This document shows positions 40,883-49,214 of a DNA stretch of 64,000 nt, piece after piece. Numbering within the stretch: position 1 is the stretch's first letter; each line of letters starts with the position of its first letter. The notes beneath the pieces were generated by a model. It had not been told where the DNA came from. It ran no database searches and worked only from the letters and a program-made list of their open reading frames with translations. Both the position numbers and the translations under genes were made by a program. The stretch is taken from positions 2,523,001 through 2,587,000 of the forward strand of contig NZ_CP135076.1 of assembly GCF_032229225.1 (NCBI RefSeq), in the 5' to 3' direction. This stretch comes from Stakelama saccharophila. GTDB lineage: Bacteria > Pseudomonadota > Alphaproteobacteria > Sphingomonadales > Sphingomonadaceae.

Positions 40883-43120
40883 CTAGCTGGGACCGGACAG
40901 GCGGAACCGCGCCGTCGCCTCCGCATTCGAACTGTCGCCGATATAGATGTCGTAATCGCCCGGCTCCGTCCCCCAGGTCCGGTCGCGCCGCATGAAGGCA
41001 AGGTCGTCCGGTGTCAGCGTGAACGTCACCTCGCGCGCCTCGCCCGGCGCCAGCTCGACGCGCTCGAAACCCTTCAGGCGCCGCACCGGGCGGCTGACGC
41101 TCGCCAGGCGATCATGGACATAGAGTTGCGCCACCGTGGCGCCGGCGCGCCTGCCGGTGTTCTCGACCCGCGTCGTGACCCGCAACGTCCCGCCGGGCGA
41201 CAGCGTTTCGCCCGACAGCCGCGGAGCGCCATAATCGAAGCTGGTATAGCTGAGCCCGTGGCCGAAGGGGTAGAGCGGCGCATTGACCAGATCGACGTAG
41301 CGGCTCGTATAGACCTCGTCGATCGCCCCCGGTCGCCCGGTCGGAAGGTGATCGTAGGAGATCGGCACCTGCCCCAATGCGCGGGGAAAGGTGACGGGCA
41401 GCTTGCCCGAGAAATTGGCGTCGCCGAACAACAGATCGGCCAGGGCAGTGCCGCCCTGTTCGCCCGGCACCCAGATGTCGACAATGGCATTCGCGTTCTC
41501 ATCGAGCCAGGACAGATCGAGCGCGCGCCCGCTCGAAAACACCGCGACGACCGGCTTGCCGGTGGCGATCACCGCCCTGGCAAGCTCCAGTTGGCGGCCC
41601 GGCAGGTCGATCGACGCGCGGCTGTCGCCCTCGCCGATCATGTCGTCGCTTTCGCCCAGCACCAGCACCGTGACGTCGCACTGCTCGGCCAGCGCCACCG
41701 CGCCCGCGATATCGGCGCCCTCGTCGCCTTTCACCGGCACGCCCATGGCATGGCGCACGGTCACGCGCTCGCCGGCCACCCGGCGCAGGCCGTCCAGCAT
41801 CGTCACGACATTCTCGCTGCGGCCCAGCGCCGGCATCGTGCCCAGCATGTTCCGCTGATCATCGGCAAGCGGGCCGATCACGGCGATCGCGCCGCTGCGC
41901 GCGAGCGGCAGCACACCATCGTTCTTCAGCAGCACCATCGCCTGTCGCGCCGCCTCGCGCGCCTGTTCGCGGTGCGCCGCCTTCCACGGCTGCTGATTGG
42001 ACAGGCGCGCATTACCATAGCGGAAGGGGTCGTCGAGCAGGCCGAGCTTGGCCTTGGCCGTCAGCACCCGGCGCACCGCGGAGTCGACCTCGGCTTCCTT
42101 CAGGCGCCCGCTGCGGACCAGTCCGGGCAGCTCGGCGGCGTAGGTGCCGCTGTGCAGATCGACGTCGACGCCGGCGCGAAGCGCCTGCGCGGCGGCGTCG
42201 GCGGGATCGGCGGCGACGCCGTGCGTCACCAGTTCGAGGACGGCGTCGTAATCGGATACGATCACCCCGTCCCATCCCCATCGTTCGCGCAGCACGCCCG
42301 TTAGCAATTCCCGGCTCGACGTGACCGGTACGCCGTCGAGCGTGTTGAACGCGGCCATGACCGATCCGATGCCCGCGTCGCATGCCGCCTTGAACGGCGG
42401 CAGATAAATATCGCGGAACTCCCGCTCGGGAATGTTGACGCTGTTATAGTCGCGTCCCGCCTGCACGCCGCCATAGCCGGCGAAATGCTTGGCGGTCGCC
42501 AGCATCGTGTCGGGCGCGGACAGGTCGTCGCCCTGGAAACCGCGCACCTGCGCCACCGCCATCACGCTGCCCAGATAGGGGTCCTCGCCCGCGCCTTCCG
42601 TCATGCGCCCCCAGCGCGGATCGCGCGCGATGTCGAGCATCGGGCTGAACGTCCAGGTCACGCCGTGGGCGGTCGCCTCCGTCGCGGCCGAGCGATGCAC
42701 CTGCCGGACGAGTTCGGGATTCCACGTCGCGGCGAGCGCCAGCGGCACCGGATATTCGGTGGTGAACCCGTGCGCGGTATCGCCGCAATACCAGATCGGC
42801 ACCTTCGACGGCGATTGGGTGGCGAGCTGCTGCGTCTTGCGCGTAAAGCTTTCGAGGTGAATGCCCGGAATGGCGCCGACGGTGATGATCCCGTTGGTCC
42901 CGCCCAGCCCGGCGCGGACATATTCCTCGAACTTCGGATGGTCGTCGCCGATCACGCAAAGCTGCAGCGCCTTTTCCTCCAGCGACATCCCCGCGATGAT
43001 CGATTCGACCTTGTCGCGGCGGCGCGCCTGCTCGGCTTGTGCGCGCGCGATCGGCGGCAGAACGGTAAAGCTGGCGAGCAGCCCGAGCGACCCAGCGAAG
43101 CGGCGGCGGCTGACAGTCAT
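40883..43120 (-). CDS. bglX: GH3 beta-glucosidase, Tat-exported
   Basis: 745 residues. N-terminal twin-arginine signal (VSRRRFAGSLGLLASFTVL). The GH3 catalytic domain shows KVPIWYCGDTAHGF, TWTFSPMLDIARDPRWGRM, ATAKHFAGYGG (substrate-binding Lys-His), and the nucleophile Asp in VIVSDYDAV near residue 289; the (alpha/beta)6 domain and a C-terminal Fn3-like domain (EDTRVENTGRRAGA-type, GFERVELAPGEAREVTFTL) follow. E. coli BglX is similar. Cleaves terminal beta-glucosyl residues in the periplasm. A perfect TGTAACCGGTTACA palindrome lies 13 bases upstream of the ATG. AGGGGA precedes the start. Confidence 0.93.
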   Translation of the reverse strand: MTVSRRRFAGSLGLLASFTVLPPIARAQAEQARRRDKVESIIAGMSLEEKALQLCVIGDDHPKFEEYVRAGLGGTNGIITVGAIPGIHLESFTRKTQQLATQSPSKVPIWYCGDTAHGFTTEYPVPLALAATWNPELVRQVHRSAATEATAHGVTWTFSPMLDIARDPRWGRMTEGAGEDPYLGSVMAVAQVRGFQGDDLSAPDTMLATAKHFAGYGGVQAGRDYNSVNIPEREFRDIYLPPFKAACDAGIGSVMAAFNTLDGVPVTSSRELLTGVLRERWGWDGVIVSDYDAVLELVTHGVAADPADAAAQALRAGVDVDLHSGTYAAELPGLVRSGRLKEAEVDSAVRRVLTAKAKLGLLDDPFRYGNARLSNQQPWKAAHREQAREAARQAMVLLKNDGVLPLARSGAIAVIGPLADDQRNMLGTMPALGRSENVVTMLDGLRRVAGERVTVRHAMGVPVKGDEGADIAGAVALAEQCDVTVLVLGESDDMIGEGDSRASIDLPGRQLELARAVIATGKPVVAVFSSGRALDLSWLDENANAIVDIWVPGEQGGTALADLLFGDANFSGKLPVTFPRALGQVPISYDHLPTGRPGAIDEVYTSRYVDLVNAPLYPFGHGLSYTSFDYGAPRLSGETLSPGGTLRVTTRVENTGRRAGATVAQLYVHDRLASVSRPVRRLKGFERVELAPGEAREVTFTLTPDDLAFMRRDRTWGTEPGDYDIYIGDSSNAEATARFRLSGPS

Positions 43121-43132
43121 GGCATCCCCTCA

Positions 43133-43146
43133 TGTAACCGGTTACA
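43133..43146 (-). promoter_or_regulatory. LacI-family operator upstream of bglX
   Basis: Perfect 14-base palindrome TGTAACCGGTTACA with CpG centre, the classic shape of LacI/GalR operators. Placed 13 bases before the bglX start, where a bound repressor would block the promoter or early transcription. No lacI gene in the window. Confidence 0.75.
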
Positions 43147-43224
43147 GTATTGCCCCCGTCCTAGCCCGGATTTGCCGGCAAGCCCATAGCCTGTGCCGAT
43201 TTTCGAGAGCCGGCGTTGCGCGCT

Positions 43225-43845
43225 TCACATCCCGACGATGCGCGTCGCCAGACGTTCGGCCTCTTCGTGATCGTGCGTCACCATCAGCATGGGCATGTCC
43301 AGTTGGTCGCGCATCCGCTCGATCACGACCATGATCTCTTCCCGGCGCGCGCGGTCCAGCGAGGATAGCGGCTCGTCGAGCAACAGGAAGGCGGGATTGG
43401 ACAGCATCGCCCGGCCGATCGCCACGCGCCGCGCCTCGCCGCCCGATAGGGTATGCGGCGCCCGGTCGAGCAGATGGCCGATGCCCAGCACCTCGATCAG
43501 CGTATCGTCGGATATCGCGCCGCCACCCTCCCCCCGGCGGCCGGCGCCGTAATACAGGTTGCGGCGGACGGACATGTGCGGAAACAGCCGCGGTTCCTGA
43601 AAGACATAGCCGACGCGGCGCTGCTCGACCGGCACATCGACACCCGTCTCCCCGTCGAACAGCGTGCGACCGGCAACGGCGATGCGGCCGCTACGGGGGC
43701 GCAACAGGCCGGCGATCATCGTCAGCACCGATGTCTTGCCGATGCCCGACGGCCCGAACAGCACGGTCAGCCCTTCGCCAGCGGTAAAGCGGCAGGCGAT
43801 CTCCGCCTCGCCGCGGCGCACGGCGACGTCGACGTCAAAGGACAT
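43225..43845 (-). CDS. modC: Molybdate ABC transporter ATP-binding protein ModC
   Basis: 206 residues: Walker A GPSGIGKTS, Q-loop GYVFQEPRLFPHM, signature LSGGEARRVAIGRA, Walker B LLLDEPLSSLD and switch His in MVTHDHEEAERL. It lacks the C-terminal TOBE/Mop regulatory domain of E. coli ModC (352 residues), so it is a short form. ATG overlaps the modB stop by 11 bases. Third gene of modABC; bglX follows 104 bases downstream on the same strand. Confidence 0.9.
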   Translation of the reverse strand: MSFDVDVAVRRGEAEIACRFTAGEGLTVLFGPSGIGKTSVLTMIAGLLRPRSGRIAVAGRTLFDGETGVDVPVEQRRVGYVFQEPRLFPHMSVRRNLYYGAGRRGEGGGAISDDTLIEVLGIGHLLDRAPHTLSGGEARRVAIGRAMLSNPAFLLLDEPLSSLDRARREEIMVVIERMRDQLDMPMLMVTHDHEEAERLATRIVGM

Positions 43846-44524
43846 GCAGGTGCCTTCCGCCGCGCCGGATCAGCAGTTCCGAGGCGACCAGCGCAACCAG
43901 CGACAACAGCACCGAAATGGCGGCGAGGTGCAGCACCTCGCTTTCGCTCCCCGGCACCTGGAGCCTGGAATAGATGGCAAGCGGCAGCGTCTGGGTTTCA
44001 CCGGGAATGTTGGACACGAAAGTGATAGTGGCCCCGAACTCGCCGAGCGCGCGGGCGAAGCCCAGCACCGCGCCGGCCACCACACCGGGCATGCTGAGCG
44101 GAAGGGTGACGGTGCGGAACACCCGTCCCGGCCCCGCCCCCAGCGTTCGCGCAGCACTTTCCAGCTTTCGGTCGACGCCCTCGATCGACAGGCGGATCGC
44201 CCGGACCATCAGCGGCAGCGCCATGATCGCCGCGGCGATGGCAGCGCCCGTCCAGCGGAACAGCACGGTGCCGCCCATCACCGCCTGAACGACCGCGCCC
44301 AGCGGCCCTTCCGGCTTGAACGCGAGCAACAGCATCCAGCCCGTCACCACCGGCGGCAGGACGAGCGGCAGATGCACGATGCCGTCGACCAGCACCTTGC
44401 CCGGAAACCGCCCGCGCGCCAGCAGATAGGCGATGGCGAATGCGACCGGGAGCGTGACGAGGATCGCGACGCCGGCGATCTTCAGCGACAGCCCGACGAT
44501 CCCCCATTGCGCCGGCGACAGCAT
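43835..44524 (-). CDS. modB: Molybdate ABC transporter permease ModB
   Basis: 229 residues, five to six hydrophobic helices. The EAA-type loop FARALGEFGATITFVSNIPGET is the ModB signature that docks onto ModC. ATG 44524 overlaps the modA stop by one base (TGATG). The long in-frame extension to 45040 lies inside modA and is rejected. Confidence 0.93.
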   Translation of the reverse strand: MLSPAQWGIVGLSLKIAGVAILVTLPVAFAIAYLLARGRFPGKVLVDGIVHLPLVLPPVVTGWMLLLAFKPEGPLGAVVQAVMGGTVLFRWTGAAIAAAIMALPLMVRAIRLSIEGVDRKLESAARTLGAGPGRVFRTVTLPLSMPGVVAGAVLGFARALGEFGATITFVSNIPGETQTLPLAIYSRLQVPGSESEVLHLAAISVLLSLVALVASELLIRRGGRHLHVL

Positions 44525-45288
44525 CAGCGCGGGGTGAAGCCGTAATGCCGGAAGATCGCAGCCGCCCGCTTCGACAGCAGAAAGCGGCGGAACCCTTCCG
44601 CATCCGGGTTGGTCGATGTCTTCAACCGCGCGACCGGATAGCGGATCGGCGGATGGCTCGACGCCGGAAACACGCCGGCGATGCGGACCTTGTCCGATGC
44701 CCTGGCATCGGTGGCATAGGTGATACCGAACGGCGTGGCCCCGCGTTCCACCAGCGCGAGCGCCGCACGCACATTGTCGGCCTGGGCGACCTTGGGCCGC
44801 ACCGCATCCCAGATACCCAGGCTCTGCAGCGCCGCCTTGCCGTATTTTCCCGCCGGCACGGCATTGTAGCTCGCCATGGCGATCCTGCCGTCGCCGATCA
44901 TCCGGGCAAGCGGCGCTCCCTTGCGCAACGTCACCGTCGCGCGGGAATGCGCGGGCGTGATCAACACCAGCCGGTTGGCGAGGAATGTCGCGCGGGTGCC
45001 GGGCATCAGCCGGCCGCGCTTCTCCAGATAGTCCATCCACGCCTCATCCGCCGACACGAACAGGTCGGCCGGAGCCCCCGCGGCGGCCTGCCGCGCGAGT
45101 GCGGAGCTGCCCGCGAACGAGAGCACCGGACGGGGATGGCCCTGCTTCGCCCAGGCATCGGCGGCCGCGTTCATCGATTCCTGCAGGCTCGCCGCCGCAA
45201 GGACCAGCGGACCGCGCCGCGCGGCCGTCGCCGGCCCGGAAACCAGCACGAACAGCGCCAGAATCAGCGCTGCAATCCATTTGCGCAT
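44524..45288 (-). CDS. modA: Molybdate ABC transporter substrate-binding protein ModA
   Basis: 254 residues. Signal peptide (WIAALILALFVLVSGPATA), then mature LVLAAASLQESMNAAADAW with the Ser-containing oxyanion-binding loop (AAASLQ), SFAGSSALARQAAAGAPADLFVSADEAWMD and the ligand residues of MASYNAVPAGKYGKAAL. Periplasmic molybdate/tungstate receptor. GGAGGT is placed eight bases before the ATG. It heads modABC and is divergent from an outer-membrane barrel gene; a ModE-like palindrome lies between. Confidence 0.93.
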   Translation of the reverse strand: MRKWIAALILALFVLVSGPATAARRGPLVLAAASLQESMNAAADAWAKQGHPRPVLSFAGSSALARQAAAGAPADLFVSADEAWMDYLEKRGRLMPGTRATFLANRLVLITPAHSRATVTLRKGAPLARMIGDGRIAMASYNAVPAGKYGKAALQSLGIWDAVRPKVAQADNVRAALALVERGATPFGITYATDARASDKVRIAGVFPASSHPPIRYPVARLKTSTNPDAEGFRRFLLSKRAAAIFRHYGFTPR

Positions 45289-45315
45289 CCTGCGACCTCC
45301 GGCAAAGTGCTTGCA

Positions 45316-45335
45316 CTATATTCGATTGTATATAG
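45316..45335. promoter_or_regulatory. ModE-like operator between modA and the barrel gene
   Basis: Palindrome CTATAT-N8-ATATAG spanning the middle of the 59-base divergent gap. It has the TATAT/ATATA half-sites of ModE boxes (molybdate repressor sites). Position would let one site control both directions. No modE gene in the window. Confidence 0.7.
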
Positions 45336-45347
45336 CTCTCCTCGCAA

Positions 45348-46700
45348 ATGACCATACGCACCGTGCCGCGGAGAAGTTGCTTGCCACGCCGGACCCTTCC
45401 CCTGTTTCTCCTCTTCGCCGTCGCAGCGACGCCGGCCCTGGCGCAGGACAAGGGCGGCCTGACCGTCGAGGGAAGCATCCGGGCGCGGTACGAAGCGCTC
45501 GACGGCCAGTTCCGTCCGGACGCCGGCGAACACGACGACGCGCTGCTGATACGAAGCGATGTGCTGGCGGAATATCGCACCGGCGGTCTGCGCATCGGTG
45601 GCGAGCTGATCGATTCCCGCAGCTATTTCGAGGATCACGACAGCGCGATCGGCACGACGGAGGTAAATGCGCTGGAGCCCGTTCAGGCCTATATCGGCGC
45701 CGATCTGTCGGACCGGGCCAGCGTGAAGCTGGGGCGCTTCACCATGGCGCTGGGGTCGCAGCGGCTGGTCGCCCGTGCCCGTTTCCGCAATACCACGAAC
45801 GCATTCACCGGCGCCCGTTTCGACTGGAAGTCCCACGACGGACTTGCCGCCACCCTGTTCTGGACGATGCCGCAGCGGCGGTTGCCCGACGACGGGGACG
45901 GTGTCGGCGACAATGATGTCGAATGGGACGAGGAAGGGTCCGCACGGCAATTCTTCGGCGGCGATGTCCGGCTTTCGGCGGCAGGGGGCCATGTCGAACT
46001 CTACGCCTATCGCCTGGCCGAACACGACGCGCCCGGATTCGCCAGCCGCGATCGCAAGCTCTGGACGATCGGCGGACGCTATTTGCGCAAGCCATCGGCC
46101 GGCGCTTTCGATTACGATGTGGAGGCGGCATGGCAGAGCGGCACCACCCGCCTTTCGTCGCATCCGGACGATCGCACCGACCGGAGTGTCGACGCCGCTC
46201 TACTGCATGCCGGGGTCGGACATAGCTTCGGTGCAAGCTGGGACCCGCGCGTGGCGGTGCTGTTCGACTATGCCAGCGGCGACGGCAGCGGCGAGGGATA
46301 TGGCCGCTTCGACAGCCTGTTCGGATCGCGCAAGCACGATTTCGGACCGACGAGCCTGTTCGGTCCGGTCAGCCGGTCCAACCTGATCAGTCCCGCGCTG
46401 CGCGTGCAGGCGAAACCGGCGGCACGTCTGAGCGTCGATGCCACCGCGCGTCTCCTGTGGCTGGCAAGCGCCACCGACAGCTTCGCCCATAGCGGCGTGC
46501 GCGACCCCTCCGGCGCATCGGGCCGTCATGCCGGCACGCAGATCGATGCCGGTATCCGATACTGGCTGATACCGGACCGGCTGTCGCTGGACGGCGGTGC
46601 GGCCTTGCTCGCCAAGGGCCGCTTCCTGAAGGAAGCCCCCGCTGCGCCCGGTACCGGCGACACCCATTACGCCTATATTTCGCTGACCGCCTTGCTGTGA
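45348..46700 (+). CDS. Alginate-export-family outer-membrane barrel, putative molybdate porin
   Basis: 450 residues. Signal peptide ending TPALAQ, mature start DKGGLTVEGSIRARYEALDGQFRPDAG. Alternating-residue beta strands throughout and a C-terminal YAYISLTALL strand with hydrophobic end, characteristic of outer-membrane barrels; the RARYE, RVGRFTMALGSQRLVAR and FTGARFDW motifs fit the alginate export (AlgE-like) family. Divergent from modABC with a ModE-like palindrome between, so the ligand is more likely molybdate/tungstate than alginate; that is inference. Confidence 0.82.
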   Translation: MTIRTVPRRSCLPRRTLPLFLLFAVAATPALAQDKGGLTVEGSIRARYEALDGQFRPDAGEHDDALLIRSDVLAEYRTGGLRIGGELIDSRSYFEDHDSAIGTTEVNALEPVQAYIGADLSDRASVKLGRFTMALGSQRLVARARFRNTTNAFTGARFDWKSHDGLAATLFWTMPQRRLPDDGDGVGDNDVEWDEEGSARQFFGGDVRLSAAGGHVELYAYRLAEHDAPGFASRDRKLWTIGGRYLRKPSAGAFDYDVEAAWQSGTTRLSSHPDDRTDRSVDAALLHAGVGHSFGASWDPRVAVLFDYASGDGSGEGYGRFDSLFGSRKHDFGPTSLFGPVSRSNLISPALRVQAKPAARLSVDATARLLWLASATDSFAHSGVRDPSGASGRHAGTQIDAGIRYWLIPDRLSLDGGAALLAKGRFLKEAPAAPGTGDTHYAYISLTALL

Positions 46701-46715
46701 GCGGCCTGGCGGCGG

Positions 46716-47042
46716 TTATTTCCGGCCTGTCATCTGGCTGATGGTGGTTCGGCCGAAATCGGCGATCATCTCCCCGATCTCGCGCGCCTGGCTGACCGAT
46801 CGGCTGCCCTGTTCGCGAATGAAATCGGACTGGATGCGCATCACCTCGCTCAGATCCTTCGCCTTTGCCGCCTCGCGCATGGCGCGGAAGGCCTCCTGCG
46901 TGTTCTGTTCCGCCTGATCGAGCATCCGCATGCTGAGGCGCGATCCCTGGTCCATCATCGCGTTGCCGGTGTCCCGCATGCGGTTCGCGGCGTCGCTGGC
47001 GGTGTCGGTCGCGCTGTCGGCGGTCGTCTTCTTCTCGGCCAT
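46716..47042 (-). CDS. Phasin family protein
   Basis: 108 residues from ATG 47042, with AGGAGTGAAAAG before it. Helical, amphipathic, no signal peptide; pattern QGSRLSMRMLDQAEQNTQEAFRAMREAAKAKDLSEVMRIQSDFIREQGSRSVSQAREIGEMIADFGRT fits the phasin_2 family (split over these motifs). Phasins coat polyhydroxyalkanoate granules; no phaC is nearby. The long upstream in-frame extension is not credible. Convergent with the barrel gene, 15 bases apart. Confidence 0.8.
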   Translation of the reverse strand: MAEKKTTADSATDTASDAANRMRDTGNAMMDQGSRLSMRMLDQAEQNTQEAFRAMREAAKAKDLSEVMRIQSDFIREQGSRSVSQAREIGEMIADFGRTTISQMTGRK

Positions 47043-47180
47043 CTTTTCACTCCTGCGCAGCATCCGGGCGCGGCGTTCCTCGCGCCCGCGTTCCCGGAAG
47101 GATCGACGCCCGAACCGGCATGGTGGTTCCCGGCGCGCGCGATGCTTGCTTCGTTTCGTGCCGCGACCTAGGCACGGTCC

Positions 47181-47822
47181 ATGTCGAGCCTGCGCTTTCC
47201 CGCAATATCCACGCTCCGCCGCCGGGCCGTCCTGACCGCCTGCATCGGCGCGGCTGTGCTGCTTTCGGCATGTGGCACGGGCGGCGGCGGGTGGCACCAT
47301 ACCGACGTCAGCGGCAACACCCCCGACCTCGCCTTCCGCCTGACCCGCGCAAGCGACGGCAGGACCGTCACCGAACGGGATTATCGCGGCAAGGTCGTGC
47401 TGGTCTATTTCGGCTACACCTATTGCCCCGATGTCTGCCCACTCACCCTATCCAACCTCGCCCAGGCCCTGAATCGCATCGATGGCGCCGAAGACCGGGT
47501 GCGCGTGCTGTTTATCACGGTGGACCCGGAACGCGATACGCGCGAGACGCTGCGGCAATATACCGCCAATTTCGGCCCCGAGTTCGCCGGCCTGCGCGGC
47601 AGCGACAACGCGCTGGCACGGGTCGCGAAGCGATATCGCGTCGCATATTCGGCCGATCCGGCGCCGAACCCGGCCGACTATGTCGTAACCCACTCCTCGG
47701 CGGTCTATGCCTTCGACGAAAAAGGCGAGGCCCGCCTGTTGCTCACCGGCTTGTCTGACGGCGATGCCGATATCGACCCCGTAGTTGCCGATCTGAAAAA
47801 GCTGATGGCGGGCCAGGACTGA
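47181..47822 (+). CDS. SCO1/SenC family copper chaperone
   Basis: 213 residues with a lipoprotein signal (LSACGTG) and a thioredoxin fold. Copper site CxxxC in YCPDVCPLTLSNL plus the His in VTHSSAVYAF. Related to Sco1/SenC/PrrC, which deliver copper to, or reduce, the CuA site of cytochrome c oxidase. Ends nine bases before the convergent CtaG-like gene, another oxidase assembly protein. Confidence 0.92.
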   Translation: MSSLRFPAISTLRRRAVLTACIGAAVLLSACGTGGGGWHHTDVSGNTPDLAFRLTRASDGRTVTERDYRGKVVLVYFGYTYCPDVCPLTLSNLAQALNRIDGAEDRVRVLFITVDPERDTRETLRQYTANFGPEFAGLRGSDNALARVAKRYRVAYSADPAPNPADYVVTHSSAVYAFDEKGEARLLLTGLSDGDADIDPVVADLKKLMAGQD

Positions 47823-47831
47823 GGACCGCGC

Positions 47832-48854
47832 TCAGCGCCCGGTCCAGCCCCGGCTTGCCGAACCTTCCGCTCCACCGGCCGGCGGCGCATTTCGTTCTTC
47901 CTCCAGCCGCATCAGGTTGAGCACCAGGATCAGCGAGAGGACGCTCATCATCGCCGGCGGAATCCACACGATTAGACCACCGATCCGCTGGTCCGAAAGC
48001 GCGTCGATCGACGGATAGATGCGGCCGCACCAGGCGTAGAAGCCGTAAAGGTCGGTGTCGGCGAAGGCGATGACGGCGCCCAGCGCGATCTGCGGAAACA
48101 TGATGGCGACGCCCATCACCGCCCGCACGGCGAAGCTGTTATGCGCGAGCGCCTTGCCACGGGGATCGAGCACGACCGACCAGAACAGGACGCCGTCGAC
48201 CACCATCGACCAGTTCATCACCTGATACAGCGCGGGATCGATCATCGCGACGAAGTGCACCGGCGGATAGAGCCACAGGCCGATCAGCCCCAGGAACAGT
48301 CCGCATGCGATTTCCGGCTGCTGCATGAATCGCAGGAAGCGTTGGAAGTGACGGTGGTCGAAGGCGCCGCGCAAGGGCTTCGGCAGACCGCGATACAGCA
48401 CCGGCCAGGGCCAGGCGACCGCGATCAGGAACGGCCCCAGATGATGCATCACCACATGCTGAATGCGGTTCAGGAAGAACATGTGCTGCGCAAGATACTC
48501 GAAGCGCGTCTGCAACACCGCCCAAATGACAGCCATGCCGATCGCGAAGAAGCCGATGCGCCACACCGGCTGCGGTGCGCCGCGCAGCCCCCGGACATAG
48601 GCCCAGCCCGTCAGCGCATAGGCGGCGTACCAGAGGGCGGAGAAATCCCACGGCGCCCATGCCGGCATGTCCGCGGCACGGTAGCGGCATCCCCACCAGA
48701 TCAGCAGCCCGAGCGCCACGATCGCGGCGGCGATCCCGGCATTTCGGTCGAGACGAAGACGCGCGGCACGCACGCCGATGGTGACGGCTTCGGGCATGGG
48801 ATTATGAAGTTCAACTATCGCGTCACGCGGCGACATGCCGCGTCCCGCCCACAT
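47832..48854 (-). CDS. Cytochrome c oxidase assembly factor (caa3 CtaG type)
   Basis: 340 residues with about seven hydrophobic segments. The pattern HHLGPFLIAVAWPWPVL, LYPPVHFVAMIDPALYQVMNWSMVVDGVLFWSVVLDP and MFPQIALGAVIAFADTDLYGFYAWCGR fits the CtaG/caa3_CtaG family (PF09678), membrane proteins that help copper loading of heme-copper oxidases. Not related to the Cox11-type CtaG. The start may be internal (ATG of MPEAVTIGVRAARL, at 48797). Convergent with the Sco1 gene. Confidence 0.87.
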   Translation of the reverse strand: MWAGRGMSPRDAIVELHNPMPEAVTIGVRAARLRLDRNAGIAAAIVALGLLIWWGCRYRAADMPAWAPWDFSALWYAAYALTGWAYVRGLRGAPQPVWRIGFFAIGMAVIWAVLQTRFEYLAQHMFFLNRIQHVVMHHLGPFLIAVAWPWPVLYRGLPKPLRGAFDHRHFQRFLRFMQQPEIACGLFLGLIGLWLYPPVHFVAMIDPALYQVMNWSMVVDGVLFWSVVLDPRGKALAHNSFAVRAVMGVAIMFPQIALGAVIAFADTDLYGFYAWCGRIYPSIDALSDQRIGGLIVWIPPAMMSVLSLILVLNLMRLEEERNAPPAGGAEGSASRGWTGR

Positions 48855-48997
48855 AAGGCATTTCCGCCCGCTTTGCGAACCCCGCCGCGCATAGGCGGCG
48901 AGACCTGCCGTTCAGGCCGTCCCTCTTCGACGGAAAGCGATCTTATGATGGATGTATGGGTCCCCGCCTTCGCAAAACTGCTGCGACACACCCGTCA

Positions 48998-49016
48998 CCC
49001 CGGACTTGTTCCGGGG
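48998..49016. repeat. REP-like palindrome
   Basis: CCCCGGA-CTTGT-TCCGGGG, perfect 7-bp arms with 5-base loop. Confidence 0.75.
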
Positions 49017-49064
49017 TCCACCGAGCCACGAACCCGCATAGTGCTGACTTTAGTGCACCGTGGG

Positions 49065-49085
49065 ATGCCGGAACGAGTCCGGCAT
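49065..49085. repeat. REP-like palindrome
   Basis: ATGCCGGA-ACGAG-TCCGGCAT, perfect 8-bp arms with 5-base loop; followed by GACGA as at 51160 in the other orientation. Confidence 0.75.
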
Positions 49086-49214
49086 GACGAAAATGGAAAG
49101 CGCACGCCCGCTTTCGCAGAGAGCCCGTCTTCGCAGGACATAAGGGGCTTGTTCGAAGAGGTTGAGCGCCCGCCCCCAGCAGACCGGCCGAAGCCAAATC
49201 GCGCCGGGCGCCCC

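Larger units (their letters stand above)
48855..49214. other. Intergenic region downstream of lepA with REP-like elements
   Basis: 360 bases between the 5' end of the CtaG-like gene and the stop of lepA. No protein-like ORF. Two clear palindromes (48998-49016, 49065-49085) and part of a CCCCGC element at about 48962. Confidence 0.6.
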
